From Casuarius casuarius (lineage: Eukaryota > Chordata > Aves > Casuariiformes > Casuariidae), in assembly GCA_003342895.1 (NCBI GenBank), contig PTFA01000191.1:248001-312000 (forward strand): 64,000 nt of DNA, given 5' to 3'. This document shows positions 48,060-58,599 of this stretch, piece after piece; within the stretch, counting starts at the first letter, position 1; the number at the start of each line of letters is the position of its first letter. Made by a program: the position numbers and the translations under genes. The notes beneath the pieces are model-generated. The model was not told the DNA's origin, did no database searches, and saw nothing but the letters and a program-made list of their open reading frames with translations.

Positions 48060-50165
48060 TAGGTGGAAGATTTGTTTTTGGATGGAGTTTAAAGAGAAAA
48101 GAGTGAACATAGCAGCAGGCCTACTGCTTACTGTGTAATCAAGACAAGGAAGCAGATATTTCTGAACAACTGACAGAGAGAGCAGGATGTGCTTGTGCTG
48201 TGCAGGGAGGGAGAAGAGACAGTCATGGATTAGCTGGATGTCTACTAGAAAAGGAGCACCACAGGATGAGAATAGTCTGTCTAGCTCTTGAAGTGTCTTT
48301 AGAACAACTTTTTGTTTCAGAATGTAAAGGAAGCTGGTAGAGGAGGTGCTATTCTAGATTTTATTCCCATTGCTGGAGAATCTCAAGATAGAAAGTAATT
48401 TTGAGTGGAAGTGATTGTGCTTCTGAGAAAAAAAGAAGTAGGAAGGACAGGGCAAGAATGCAACAGACTCCAGGAAGTAGACTTCAGAGAATTGATAGGG
48501 TTTATTGGGAAGGTATTTTAAGGAGAAAAGGAGTATTAGCAGTTCACTGACATCTCTGTTGAAGGCACAACAGCTAACAGTCCCACTGCAGAGGAAGATA
48601 AGAGGCAGAGACCACTGCATCACAAGAGCCTCAGGGACCTGAAAATCAAAAGGACTCATACGGTGTCTGAGACAAGGCCCCGTGTTTGAAGACAAGCATA
48701 GAGGAAGAATACAGTGTGGGGAGCTAATATCTGAAAAACTGAAGAGCAAATAGAGCTGCAGCTAGTCAGGGGACCACAGAGCCCAAGTGTTTAATATTTT
48801 CTTTACTTTACTTTTCAGAGAAGAGGTTAATTATGATCAGATATTTCATGTAATTAATTCTAACAGGGTATAAGACCTCGTGCAAAATACGGAAGTTAAA
48901 GATGATTTCAAAACTGATGAAATTCACTTTGAAATACTTAATGAACTATGCGATGTTATCTCTAAACCATTTGCAGTTATTGTGGAGAATTTGTGGAGGG
49001 CAGGCAATCTCTCGGGACTGGAGAAAGGCAAACATAATATCTCTTCAAACTGAGGGGAAAAGGAGGGCCCAGGGAATTATAAAACAGTCAGCCTAACTCA
49101 GCTGACTGGAAAGATACTAGAACAAATTATTAAACAATCAGTTTGTAACAAAAACATCCAACATGGACTTACCAAGACCGCATCGCGTCATAGCAGTCTA
49201 ATGTCCCTTTTGGCAGGAAAACTACCAAAGCAGAGGAGGGAAGAAGCAGAGATGGTGTCTTGATTCTCTTCCACGTGACATTGACATAAGCAATTTAGGG
49301 AAATACGGAAGTGGGTGCAAGACTGATTAAGAAAAAACAGTTGAAGAGTAGTTATCAGTGGTGTCCTGTAAACTAAAAAGCATTTCAAGGAGATGCCTTT
49401 CACAGGCTGCCTGGGTTTTGGGTCTGTTCAGCACTTCACCACCATCCAAGCTTTTGATGCAGCCAATGCTTGCAAACTTTCCAGATCACGCCAAACTTTC
49501 CAGATCACGCCAAAAGTGCTGCAAGATCACTGAACGCAAGGTTTGGACTGACAGTGACCTTGATAGACTGAAGAACTCATTTGAACAGGATGAAAATGAA
49601 AAACAAAAATGCAGTTATCAATACATAAATGCATGTACAAAAGGTTTGCATTGAAAAATCAAAGGCACAAATGCAGCATGGGAAGCAAGATAGGTGAGAT
49701 CTGGTCAAACACCAGAATAAAATCCATGGGTTATGATGGACCACAAACTGAACAAGATAGCCAGTAGGCTGGTACTGCCTCTTTGGCGACTCTCCCTGCA
49801 AGTGGTTAGGCATCGGAGGTAATTACTCCACTCTGCCGATGGCTGGTGAGGCCTCAGCTGGAAAGTGGTGTGGAGTTTTCGCCATCACATTACACAGAGG
49901 TATAGACAGGTTGGAGGCAGTCCAGAGTTTAGCATTAGAATGAGGAGGATTTCAAAAGACTGTAAGAAGGGCTCAAAGTTGTGGGCTTGTTTAGGCTGGA
50001 AAAAGAGAGGGAAAAAGAAGGGGGAGAGCAAGGTGTGTGAGGGGAGGCAGCACAGGAAAAGTTTCCCTGATAAGGGATCAGATGCCCATCAGTTATTCTC
50101 TGTGCTGGTAGGTCAAAACCCAGGCAATTTAGTTTGCATCAAGGAAGACTGATGCTGAATGTTAG
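48060..50165 (+). mobile_element. Old CR1 LINE (endonuclease through 3' region), heavily decayed
   Basis: The segments follow CR1 ORF2 order. At about 48305-48350, 'caactttttgtttcagaatg' and 'ggtgctattctagattt' match the C-terminal endonuclease. At about 48475-48500 comes 'agtagacttcagagaattga', then the linker 'caacagctaacagtcccact'. The start of RT follows ('ggagaaaggcaaacataata', 'gggaattataaaacagtcag', 'cctaactc', 'gaaagatactagaacaaatt', about 49018-49130). The later RT region includes 'ccttgatagactgaagaact' (about 49558). The end, near 50140-50165, reads 'aggaagactgatgctgaatg'. The segment that should encode motifs A to C (about 49220-49440) is barely recognisable and probably partly deleted. 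No long open frame survives. Confidence 0.8.
49473..49510. repeat. 19-bp tandem duplication inside the old CR1
   Basis: A 19-base unit (caaactttccagatcacgc) occurs twice, perfectly, at 49473-49491 and 49492-49510. The two copies are identical while the host element is very diverged, so the duplication is much younger than the insertion. Confidence 0.85.
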
Positions 50166-50339
50166 GCAGAGTGTAATGAATGGTCCATCTGTACTGGCCT
50201 TCCTCAGTCCTGGATTTGGCAGTCCCTTCCTTTACATTTCCATGAGTTTGTACCTATGGCTGTTTAGAAGCAAAGCCTTGTGCAAGCCTAGGAGAGCATG
50301 TCACCATAACCTGTGCACCCTGATTTAGAAACACCTTTG

Positions 50340-50430
50340 ATTATATGCTTAGTCCTTAAGCCTGCGAGTACTCCCAGAGTATTTATGTCCGTAAAGGTAA
50401 GCATATGCCTCAGCACATTGCTGAATGGGG
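50340..50430. repeat. Degraded palindromic interspersed repeat (family B)
   Basis: The left arm 'atatgcttagtccttaagcc' and 'gcgagtactccca' are mirrored by the right arm 'gtaaaggtaagcatatgcct', followed by 'cagcacattgctgaatgggg'. This matches the remembered structure of an old sauropsid palindromic repeat with 'cttaagcatgtgctta' arms and the end 'tgctttgctgaatcggggc'. Confidence 0.55.
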
Positions 50431-51489
50431 TTTAAATGTATGTTGACGCACGTAGAGCTGGTAACAAACTCAGATAGTTACTTGTGTGTTTGGTTCAGAG
50501 AACTTTACAACTCAACTGACCTATTTAGTGGAGCTTACAAGTGATGCAAGCTCATTACACCATTATTTCCTTCAGCTTCTCCCCTTGACTTCTGAATTTC
50601 CTAGTATTTAAACGCAACAAAGCAGTGATAAAAAAAAAAAAAAAAACAGCCTACGCATCAACAATCTCAATCCAAGCACTCAAAACAAGGGACTTTTCAA
50701 GCTGAGGCTGCTCTTGCAGTGTTAACTTGGCAGTGCTGCACTTCTGCAGAGTTTTCTTTCCCTCTTTCTCTTGCTGACTATAAATCAGACCTTGTACAGG
50801 CCTTTGGCAGATGTGGGGTTTGCAGGACAGATGAGTTGAAGAAGCATCTTTTCAAATCCCTAACTGATTCCACAGTCTTACTTAAGTTTCATTGCTGAGT
50901 CATAACATTTAGTCAAAGAGAAATAACACGGGGCGGAGGGGCACACATCTACTGAGCCAGGACTTTTTTTCCAGTCACCTTAAGTCTGTGGTACTGGACC
51001 AGTTATATGTTGTTTGGAAGGCAGTGGGTGCCTGGAGGGAACAATACCAAGAATCAAATATTTCTGTGTAAGACTGCAATGTTGCTATCACCAGTCATGA
51101 AAAGCTTTTCCTTGGATGCCTCAAAGATACATGGAAGGGAAAAGGATAAAACATTTTAAATAATGTCTCTCAAATGACAACCACAGCTGCTAGAACATAA
51201 AGCTTCTTTATAATGTTATGATGTTGTTTTGGAACACTGTTATAGGCGTGAGCTGCAAAGAACTTAAAAATTCAAGAAAAATGGTGTGAGGGGTATAAAT
51301 TATTTATTTATGATCAAGAAAGGAGTTTTTCTCTGTTTCTTTTTTTTTTTTTTAACCTTAGAAATAAGCAGGAAATAATGTTTGGCTTTCCTGGTTTGTT
51401 AGAATTGCCTTTAGAAGGTTGAAACTTGTTCTTTTGCCATAATTTCGGTCTTCAGCAAAAGACTTTCGTTAGTATTTTTCTGTTATGCT
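50431..51489. other. Unique non-coding DNA
   Basis: No gene is recognised. It contains an A run (50630-50646) and a T run (51340-51353). Neither is attached to a recognisable retrogene. Confidence 0.6.
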
Positions 51490-51569
51490 CAAGGTCAATG
51501 CCAAACAAGTGATGGCAACAAATTCAGTGGGATGGGGCAGATGGTATGCATGGAGGTTTGCCTATGGAC

Positions 51570-51996
51570 AGATGATGAGCCAGTTGAGAACTTATGGGTC
51601 AGAATTAGAGGGCAGACAAATGTGCGTTATGCTGTGTAGGGTGTCTGCTACAGCCTGCCCGGTCGGGGAGAAGAAATAGGTGAGGCCTTTTTCAGACAGA
51701 TGGAAGAAGATTCACATTCACAGGCCGTGATCCTCATGGGGGGCTCGAACCACCCTGATATCTGCTGGAGGGGCAACACAGCAGGGTACGAGCTATCTAG
51801 GAGGTTTTTGCAGTGCATTGATGATGTCTTCCTGACACAGGTGATCAATGAACCAATGAGGGGAGGTGCACTGCTGAACCTGACACTTGAAAACAGGGAA
51901 GAAATGGTTGAGGATAGAAAAGTCAGGGACAGCCATGACTGCAGTGACCATGAGATGGTGGAGTTCAGGATCCTGAAAGGATGGAGCAAGTCATAA
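51570..51996 (+). pseudogene. CR1 endonuclease remnant (broken)
   Basis: This is the C-terminal half of the APE-like endonuclease that nicks target DNA for CR1. The recognisable string is VILMGGSNHPDICW..AGYELSRRFLQCIDDVFLTQVINEP..GALLNL. The usual GDFN catalytic motif reads GGSN here (51739-51750), so the active-site Asp is lost. The SDHE motif is kept (51943-51954). The upstream part (51570-51680) lies in another frame and carries a stop. The N-terminal half is missing because of the 5' truncation. Confidence 0.85.
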
Positions 51997-52559
51997 AGCA
52001 GGATTACAACCCTAGAATTCAGGAGAGCAGACTTTGGCCTGTTCAGGGACCTGCTCAGAAGAATCCCAGGGGAAACATGGAATACAGTCCTGGAGAGAAG
52101 AGGGGTCCAGGAGAACTGGTTGATTTTCAAGGATCAGTTCCTCCAAGCTCAAGAATGTCCGTCCCAGTGAACAAGAAATCAAGCAAAGGCAGCAGGAGGC
52201 CTGCATGGATGAACAAGGTGGTCCTGACAAAGCTCCATCATAAAAAAGAAGCTTACAAAGTGTAGAAGCAGGGTCAGGTGACCCAGAAGGAATATGGAGA
52301 CACTGTCCAAGCATGCAGGGATGGGATTAGGAAAGCCAAAGTCCACCTGGAGTTGAATCTAGTGAGGGACATGAGACAACAAGAAGGGCTTCTACAGGTA
52401 TATCAGCAGCAAAAGGAAGACTGGGGAAAATGTGGGTCCACTGCTGAATGGGGCAAGGGACATGGAAAAGGCTGAGATACTTAATCCCTTCCTTGCCTCT
52501 GTTTTTAGTAGTAAGACTTGCCTTCAGGAATCCCAGGCTCCTGAGAGGAGGATCAGGTT

Positions 52560-53600
52560 AGGGAACATTTAAGCAAATTGGACATACACAAGTCCATGGG
52601 CCCTGATGGGATGCATCCATGAGAGCTAAGGGAGCTTACTGATGTCTCTGCGAGGCCACTCTCAACAATCATTGACAGATCATGGCGATCAGGAGAGGTT
52701 CCTGAGGACTGGAAGAGAACAAATGTCACTTCTATCTTCAAAAAGGGCAAGATGGAGGATCTGGGAGACTATAGGCCAGTCAGCTTCATTTTGATCCATG
52801 AGGAGGTGATGGAGCAAATAACCCTGGAAACCATCTTGGAACATACGAAGGTCAGTGAGGTGACTGGAAGAAGTCAGCATTGATTTATGAAGGAGAAATT
52901 GTGCTTGACCAACCTGATAGCCCTCTACAATGAAATTAGTAGCTCAGCAGACAAGGAAAGAGCAGCGGATATTGTTTATCTTGACTTTAGCAAGGCTTTT
53001 GACACTGTCTTCCATAATGTCCTTAGTGACAAACTGATGAAGTGCAGACTAGATAAATGCACAGTGAAGTGGTTTGAAATCTGGCTGAACTGCCAGGCTC
53101 GAAGGATTGTGATTCAGCAGCATGAAATCCAGCTGGAGACCAGTCACTGGTGGTGTCCCTCAGGGGTCAATACTGGGGCCACTACTGTTTAACACCTTCA
53201 TTAATGACCTGGATGATGGGAGACAGTGCACCCTCAGCAAGTTTTCAGGTGATACAAAATTGGGAAGAGTGGCTGAATGGCTCTCTGCCATTCAGAGTGA
53301 CCTTGACAGACTGGAGAAATGGGCAGAGAGGAATCTCATGATGTTCAACAAAGGGAATTGTAAAGTCCTTCACCTGGGGAGGAATAACTCATGCATCAGT
53401 GCAGGCCTGGGGCCAGATGGCTGGAAAGAAGCATGGCAGAAAAGCACCTGGGTGTCCTGGTGAACAGCAAGTTGAACATGAGCTCACAATGTGCTCTTGC
53501 AGCAAGGAAAACCAACAGCATCCTGGACTGCACTAGGAAGAGCATTGCCAGCAGGTCGAGGGAAGTGATCTTTGCCCTCTATTTAGCATAGGGGAGGCCA
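52560..53600 (+). pseudogene. CR1 reverse-transcriptase remnant (broken)
   Basis: The RT order is intact but the frame is not. Motif A is YLDFSKAFD (Asp codon 52983-52985) in the ORF at 52887-53192. The next motif, [10 protein letters not shown], continues in a different frame (ORF 53122-53463), so a frameshift lies between about 53100 and 53155. The catalytic FADD box reads FSGD (53242-53253), and the first catalytic Asp has become Gly. The thumb-like segment [31 protein letters not shown] (53391-53591) lies in yet another frame. Independent loss of frame and catalytic residue makes this copy inactive. Confidence 0.9.
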
Positions 53601-53718
53601 CACCTGGAGTGCTGCATCTGGTTCTGGGCTCCCCAGTATGAGAGAGACTTGGACATACTGGAGCAAGTCTGGTGAAGGGCCACGAGATGATTAAGAGCCT
53701 GGAGCATCTGTCATATGA

Positions 53719-53799
53719 AGTTCCATATGGACACATACATACTCCCCCCCCACATGCATGCATGCATACTATGCATGTCCATCTTCATTTGTCCCTTAT
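53719..53799. repeat. Foreign CATG/ATAC-rich block replacing part of the CR1 3' region
   Basis: After 'gcatctgtcatatga' the expected CR1 text (the 'gctgggcttgttcagcctgg' part) is missing. In its place are 'ttccatatggacacatacat', a C8 run (about 53744-53751) and 'catgcatgcatgcata'. Typical CR1 sequence resumes with 'cccttatcagtgtgta'. This looks like a deletion with a templated or microsatellite filler. Confidence 0.7.
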
Positions 53800-54138
53800 C
53801 AGTGTGTAGTATGAATACCTGAAGGGAGACTATAAAGAGGATGGGACCAGACTCTGTTCAGTGGTGCCCAGTGACAGGACAAGAGGCAGTAGGCACAAAC
53901 TGAAACACAGAAAGTTTCATCTGAACATGAGGAAAAACTTATTTAGTGTGAGGGTGACTGAGCACTGCAACAATTTGCCCAGAGAGGTTGTGGAGTCTCC
54001 ATCCTTGGAAATATTCAAAAGCCGTCTGGACAAGGTCCTGGGCAATGTGCTGTAGGTGACCCTGCTTGAGCAGGGGGGTTGGACTGGATGATCTCCAGAG
54101 GTCCCTTCCAACCTCATCCATTCTGTGATTCTGTGAAA

Positions 54139-54518
54139 GCTCAGGGAGGTGGGGCTCTTTATCCTGGAGAAGACAAGGCTCATGAGGAATCTTCCTGATG
54201 TATAAATACCTAATGGGGGGGATTAAAGATGATGGAGCCAGACTTTTCTCAGTGGTATTCTGTGGCAGGACAAGAGGCAATGGGAAAAAATGGAAATACA
54301 GAAATTTCCCTTTAAACATAAGAAAAAAATGTTTTCTACTGTGAGGCCAGTGAAACACTGGAACAGGTTGCCCACAGAGGTTGCAAGACTCCATCCCTGG
54401 AGATACTCAAAACCCCACTGGACACAGGCCTGAGCAACCTGAGCCTGTGCTGGCTTTGAGCAGAGGTGTTGGACTAGAGGATCTCCAGAGGTCCCTTCCA
54501 ACCTCAGCAATTCTGCGA
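54139..54518 (+). mobile_element. Second CR1 LINE 3' end, abutting the first
   Basis: A separate CR1 3' fragment starts immediately after the octamers of the previous element ('aagctcagggaggtggggct') and repeats the same 3' region in the same orientation: 'ggcaggacaagaggcaatgg', 'ggaacaggttgcccacagag', 'ggagatactcaaaaccccac' and 'ggttgga'-type text, ending 'ggtcccttccaacctcagca' plus 'attctgcgat'. It includes the 'gcctgagcaacctgagcctg' segment that the other two young copies lack, so it belongs to a different CR1 subfamily. Confidence 0.92.
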
Positions 54519-56523
54519 TCTTAATGAGCAATGTATGTAGGCACTGACTATAGTTTTTGAACTGTAGCTGTGGTTCCTAAGTGTTACTTCAGTGCCAGGA
54601 GATCAATAGCATTCCTATAATACTGTTGTTGCCCAAGTCCTTTGAAGTCTTGATATGGTGATACCTTCACAGAACAGTGGGTTCAGAGTTGCAGCTGGTA
54701 AGTTACATCTTTCATTCCCCTACAATTCCTTCTTTCATTATCATAAGACAATTGGGAGTTTTTCCTGAATTCCACAGATTTTTCCATCACATGGTAACTG
54801 ATATCATGGCTTGGAATTCAGGAGATCTCTGTCCTTCCCAGTTGTGCCCCAAACCTCTTGCACAGTGTGGTTAGTTGTATTGTGGTGTGAATATCAACAG
54901 GAACTGATCTAAGGTTAGGCAGCTTCTTTTAATTCTGGCCCTTCCTCATTTTGAAATACTCAGCTATACAATAGCAATGTTTTTCTGCTATGGTATAATT
55001 GTCATTTTTTGCTTGTAATTTTAAGGCCAGACTGGCTATACAGGTAATGTAATNCTACAGCATCTTAGTCAAAGCTTCCTTACTTTTGTCCAAAATGTTG
55101 AGAGACGGACCAGCACATATACACATGCGAGGTAACAGCTGTTGGTCAGATTATCTCAAGTATCCCTTTGGAAAGAACGAATTCTCAAGGATATGTTTAA
55201 ATCAAACAACCCAATTTCTGTATCCAGTTTTCTCATGACATATAAAGGAAATGGAGGGGTTACTCTTTCCTTTCTCCTGTTTGTTTCTCCCATGAGAAGA
55301 GAGAGCAGCAAATGCTTCTTTAATGTCAGCACAGAAGTTGTATAAAAGTTTGTGTGTATAACGGATACATAAAAAATAAACCATACAGATAGAGGAAGTG
55401 TTCTTTCACCTCTTTTGTATGAAAGTAAGGCTATATTCTGATTAAACCTGAATCCTGCTCAAAGGTGTTTTTGAGATTAAATCATTGCTGTAGGAGACTG
55501 CAAGCAGGGGTGAAAGGAACTGCCTTTGATAATGAAGGCAGCATCCCAATCAGCATCAGCATCTGCTAAGGGACTGTAGCAGTACGTGTGCTGCGATTTA
55601 GGCTCTCTGCTTGGTACCTTCTGATTTGCCACTGTGCAATTAGCAGAGCAGTGCTGCACATTTGCAACGGTTTCTGCCACTGGGGAATTGTGACGCTGCA
55701 GCAGTCATTCCTATTCTGCAACATGACTCTGCTCCGGGAAGAGCGCTCAGCAGCTTTGTAGAAGGCATGTTATAAATGTCGTCTGGGACACAGGTTAGTC
55801 AAGAGGAACACCAAAACAAAACTCCGGCTCCAGGAAGCGGCACTCAAACCTTCTTAGGAGACTTCCTTAGACATGCTCCACAAGGCTGGGATCAGCACCC
55901 TCATTTGTGAACTAATGAGCGTGAGGCATCCAGATGGCAGAAATAATGTGTGTGTACTGTAGCAAAGCCTAATGCTAACTCCTAGTGATAATGCTCTCTA
56001 TGTTCCTTGAGTATCAGCAGCAATGTTCTGTTCTAAAATGGTAATAAAGTGCACATTTGCTTATTAGAAATGAATGTCAAGCCATTCACCATGATGGAAA
56101 TATCCTATTTCCATGGCTTTGATAAGTAGCTGCTGGAGCTCATGAATTTTTAATAGAAGTCCTATATTTAGGGGCTTTCAGTTTCTGAGAGAGATAAAAG
56201 GCTCTTCGGAGATGGAGTTCTGGAAGCGCCTTGTCTTCTGCGAATGCTGGTACCTATTTAAAGCCAATGTTGTCTTTCTGATGTATGAATATTATGCTGA
56301 CATTGATTGATATGGTTTTTATGCCAGAGATTAGGCTTTAAGCCTGTCTGTCACTATAAAGCAAAACACGTAACTGTAGAGAAACTTGCAGTGCACTTTG
56401 TTTCTTATGCATGTGATAATTGTTCACTTTCTCCCAATAATCATAGTATAAAATCAAATGGACTGGTTCACCTTTATGATAAGGCTCCTCTGTGTAGGAC
56501 AAATGAAAATGGACATACATAGT
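54519..56523. other. Unique non-coding DNA
   Basis: No recognised gene. A single N lies at 55054. A perfect short hairpin at 56094-56114 is listed separately. Confidence 0.6.
56094..56114. repeat. Perfect 9-bp inverted repeat with 3-base loop
   Basis: The arms atggaaata and tatttccat flank 'tcc'. It lies in an AT-rich stretch without other known elements. Confidence 0.75.
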
Positions 56524-56636
56524 ATGTGCGTATGCATGTGGGGGGGTGTGTATGTATGTGTACATATGTGTATGTATATAGATACATAAATATCTGCGCG
56601 TGCGCGCGCACGCACACACACACACACACATATATA
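56524..56636. repeat. Compound alternating purine-pyrimidine tract (TG/TA then CG then CA)
   Basis: Interrupted TGTA/TATG repeats (56524-56594) lead into an unbroken alternating purine-pyrimidine run from 56595 to about 56636. That run contains a CG-rich centre and (CA)n. The 16 bases at 56598-56613 (gcgtgcgcgcgcacgc) are a perfect palindrome. The TG side and the CA side together make a larger imperfect inverted repeat. Such sequence readily adopts Z-DNA or a cruciform. ORFs of Cys/Val/Tyr and His/Thr repeats over it are artefacts. Confidence 0.9.
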
Positions 56637-57377
56637 AAAACTATAGCTTCTCCAAGACCTTTTTATAGCCATGTAAATGAAAGTCGTGTATTAGTTCATA
56701 CTTCACTGTCAGCCAATAAAGCAAGATACACACATTGTGGTGGTGAACACACTCATCATAACATTAGTACGTTCCCTCATGTCAGCTAACAAGATTTCAA
56801 GTTTTACGGTACTCCTCCAGTTAAGTGTAGTTTTTCAGTGAGTGCATATAGTTAACTAGTGGCCAAACTACAGATGTCTTTAAGCATCTAAACAGAAACC
56901 AACTAGAACAAAACTAGATGAACAAAATAGAAATCTGGAAGTGAAAGTGTAGTGGAAAGGGCAACCCACCATGACCTAGCACTGCTGGGTCACTTTGCAC
57001 TGCTGCAAATCAGAGTTTTGTCCTCAGTCCTCCACCCTACCAAGACTGCTCAAGTGCTCAAAGCAAACTGTGTGCATAGATTTCCCAAGGATCAGGATCC
57101 CGACAGCTCTAACTTTTAGGTTAAATTCCACTGAACAGCATTGAGCTCCTGTATCATAGATGCTCTTCTGGGCAAAATGAGAAAAAAGAATTGAAGAGAA
57201 GGACTATATAGGTAACTAAAAAAGAGGTAACATCTCTTGAGCTTCATCTGTGAAATTCAGTCGTTAAAATTTGGGGGACAAATGAAGCATGCATTCTATC
57301 TAGGCAACACTGAATAATCACAAATTTCAGTTTCACTGATCTCAGCCCTCAGCACTGAATTTAAAAGAAGTGTTGTG
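56637..57377. other. Unique non-coding DNA
   Basis: I see nothing recognisable in this stretch. Confidence 0.6.
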
Positions 57378-57508
57378 ACAGATTTTCTGCTGGTGTCAGT
57401 TTGTAGCAGACCACTGAAGTCAATTAGAGAGCCTCAGTTAGTGTTAATTGTTGGAGTGCTATTGATTTAAATAAAGCCGTATTGCTTCCCATCAGTTGAG
57501 GATCTAGC
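57378..57508. repeat. Degraded palindromic interspersed repeat (family A)
   Basis: 'acagattttctgctggtgtc' is followed by 'ccactgaagtcaatta', then 'cctcagttagtgttaa', and the block closes with 'catcagttgaggatctagc'. The ends mirror each other (agattttctgctgg / cagttgaggatct), as in the copy at 1456-1538. The right half carries extra sequence. Confidence 0.52.
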
Positions 57509-58599
57509 TTGCTACATCTGGTTCTTTCTGCAGTCTTCTCTGGGTTTCAGCCGGCTCAGAGTATGGTTTGTAATTGCTGGAGACGATCCAAATGTTTTCA
57601 TGCTGTAATCAATGACAATGAGCGAGCTTTAAATAGCGTTTATGTGGTGAGCCGTCAGGTTTGATTTCCTGGCCTGGCTTCCCCTCTAGCAGAAAATGCT
57701 AGGAGGACTGTAGATGCAATATCCATGTGGCTTGGTAGAGGCAGAGTGCTTTCTGTTGTGAAATCAGTGGCCAAAAAACAAGATCATTGTTAGGTCCTGA
57801 AACAAATCTGGTTTCACCTTTCCAGAAGAAAAGTAGAGGCAATTGTAAGGCTTTCGTTGGGAGGCTCACAGGACTTAAACTCTGTAAGTAGGAGCCTGTT
57901 CTGTTTCTAGAAAGTAAGTGATTTATCAGTCTTCTTGGGACAGCAGGGATATCTTGGAACAGAGCTGTACCAAGACTAGCACAAGGAGGCCACATCTGGG
58001 GCTGCCTGGTGGTAGCCCAACACAAGGAGTGCTTTTCAGAAAGCACCTGCTAGTGTAAGGTGTGCTGGTCCTCAAGGGGTTGTCAGGAGCACAAGCTTAT
58101 AGTGATCCTTTAGGACCAGATCCATGCAGGTGGCAAGTGTAGTTCCCTGCGAAAGCCCACCTATGTGAATGCATCCCAGATGTAGTCATGCTGCCAGGCA
58201 CATTGGGGATATTGTATGCAGACAGCCTCTTTAGGTGGACAGGAGAAAGAGGAGCCTGCTGTGCTCCAAGTGCGTCTCCCAAGAGCCTGTGCTTTCAGCC
58301 ATGGTTAGTGCAAAATGTTGCGTGTCACTCTGCACTTCACCAGAAACAAGAAGCTCAGAGCACTGGTTTCTCCACCTGCTGAGGATGGCCTTTAAGCTGA
58401 AGTCCATAGGACAGGCGACAAGCTGAGAAAAGGATAGGTATCAGCACCTGTAAACTAGGGGAATTTGGGCAGTTCTTGGCACCTTAGGTGAGACAACAAA
58501 ACTTAGTGGGCCAATCCCCTAAACACTGTAAATGTTTTAAAACAAGGCAAAAAGGCTTGGGAATAGAGGAGAGGAGATGAAAGTCTTAATACAAGCTCT
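57509..58599. other. Unique non-coding DNA
   Basis: No recognised gene or repeat. The ORF at 57699-58046 (-, 115 codons) has no known motif. Confidence 0.55.

Larger units (their letters stand above)
51490..54138 (+). mobile_element. CR1 LINE, about 2.6 kb, 5'-truncated in the endonuclease domain
   Basis: This is the most complete CR1 in the window, in sense orientation. It starts within the endonuclease (EN) region ('gatgatgagccagttgagaa' near 51572), then passes the EN C-terminus (51700-51996), the linker, the whole RT span (about 52560-53600) and the 3' UTR. It ends with 'ggttggactggatgatctcc' and 'attctgtgattctgtga' at 54138. A 75-80 base block of the 3' region (about 53719-53799) is replaced by unrelated microsatellite-like sequence. 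It is similar in preservation to the copy at 3.1 kb and much younger than the copies at 48 and 58.6 kb. A second CR1 3' end follows with no spacer. Confidence 0.95.

Noticed and set aside
50630..50646. A run as the tail of a processed retrogene
   Set aside because: No open frame or mRNA-like sequence lies upstream, and no target-site duplication is visible.
53741..53770. CATG repeats as a CRISPR-like or other array
   Set aside because: It is a plain short microsatellite in vertebrate DNA, with no spacers and no regular repeat units.
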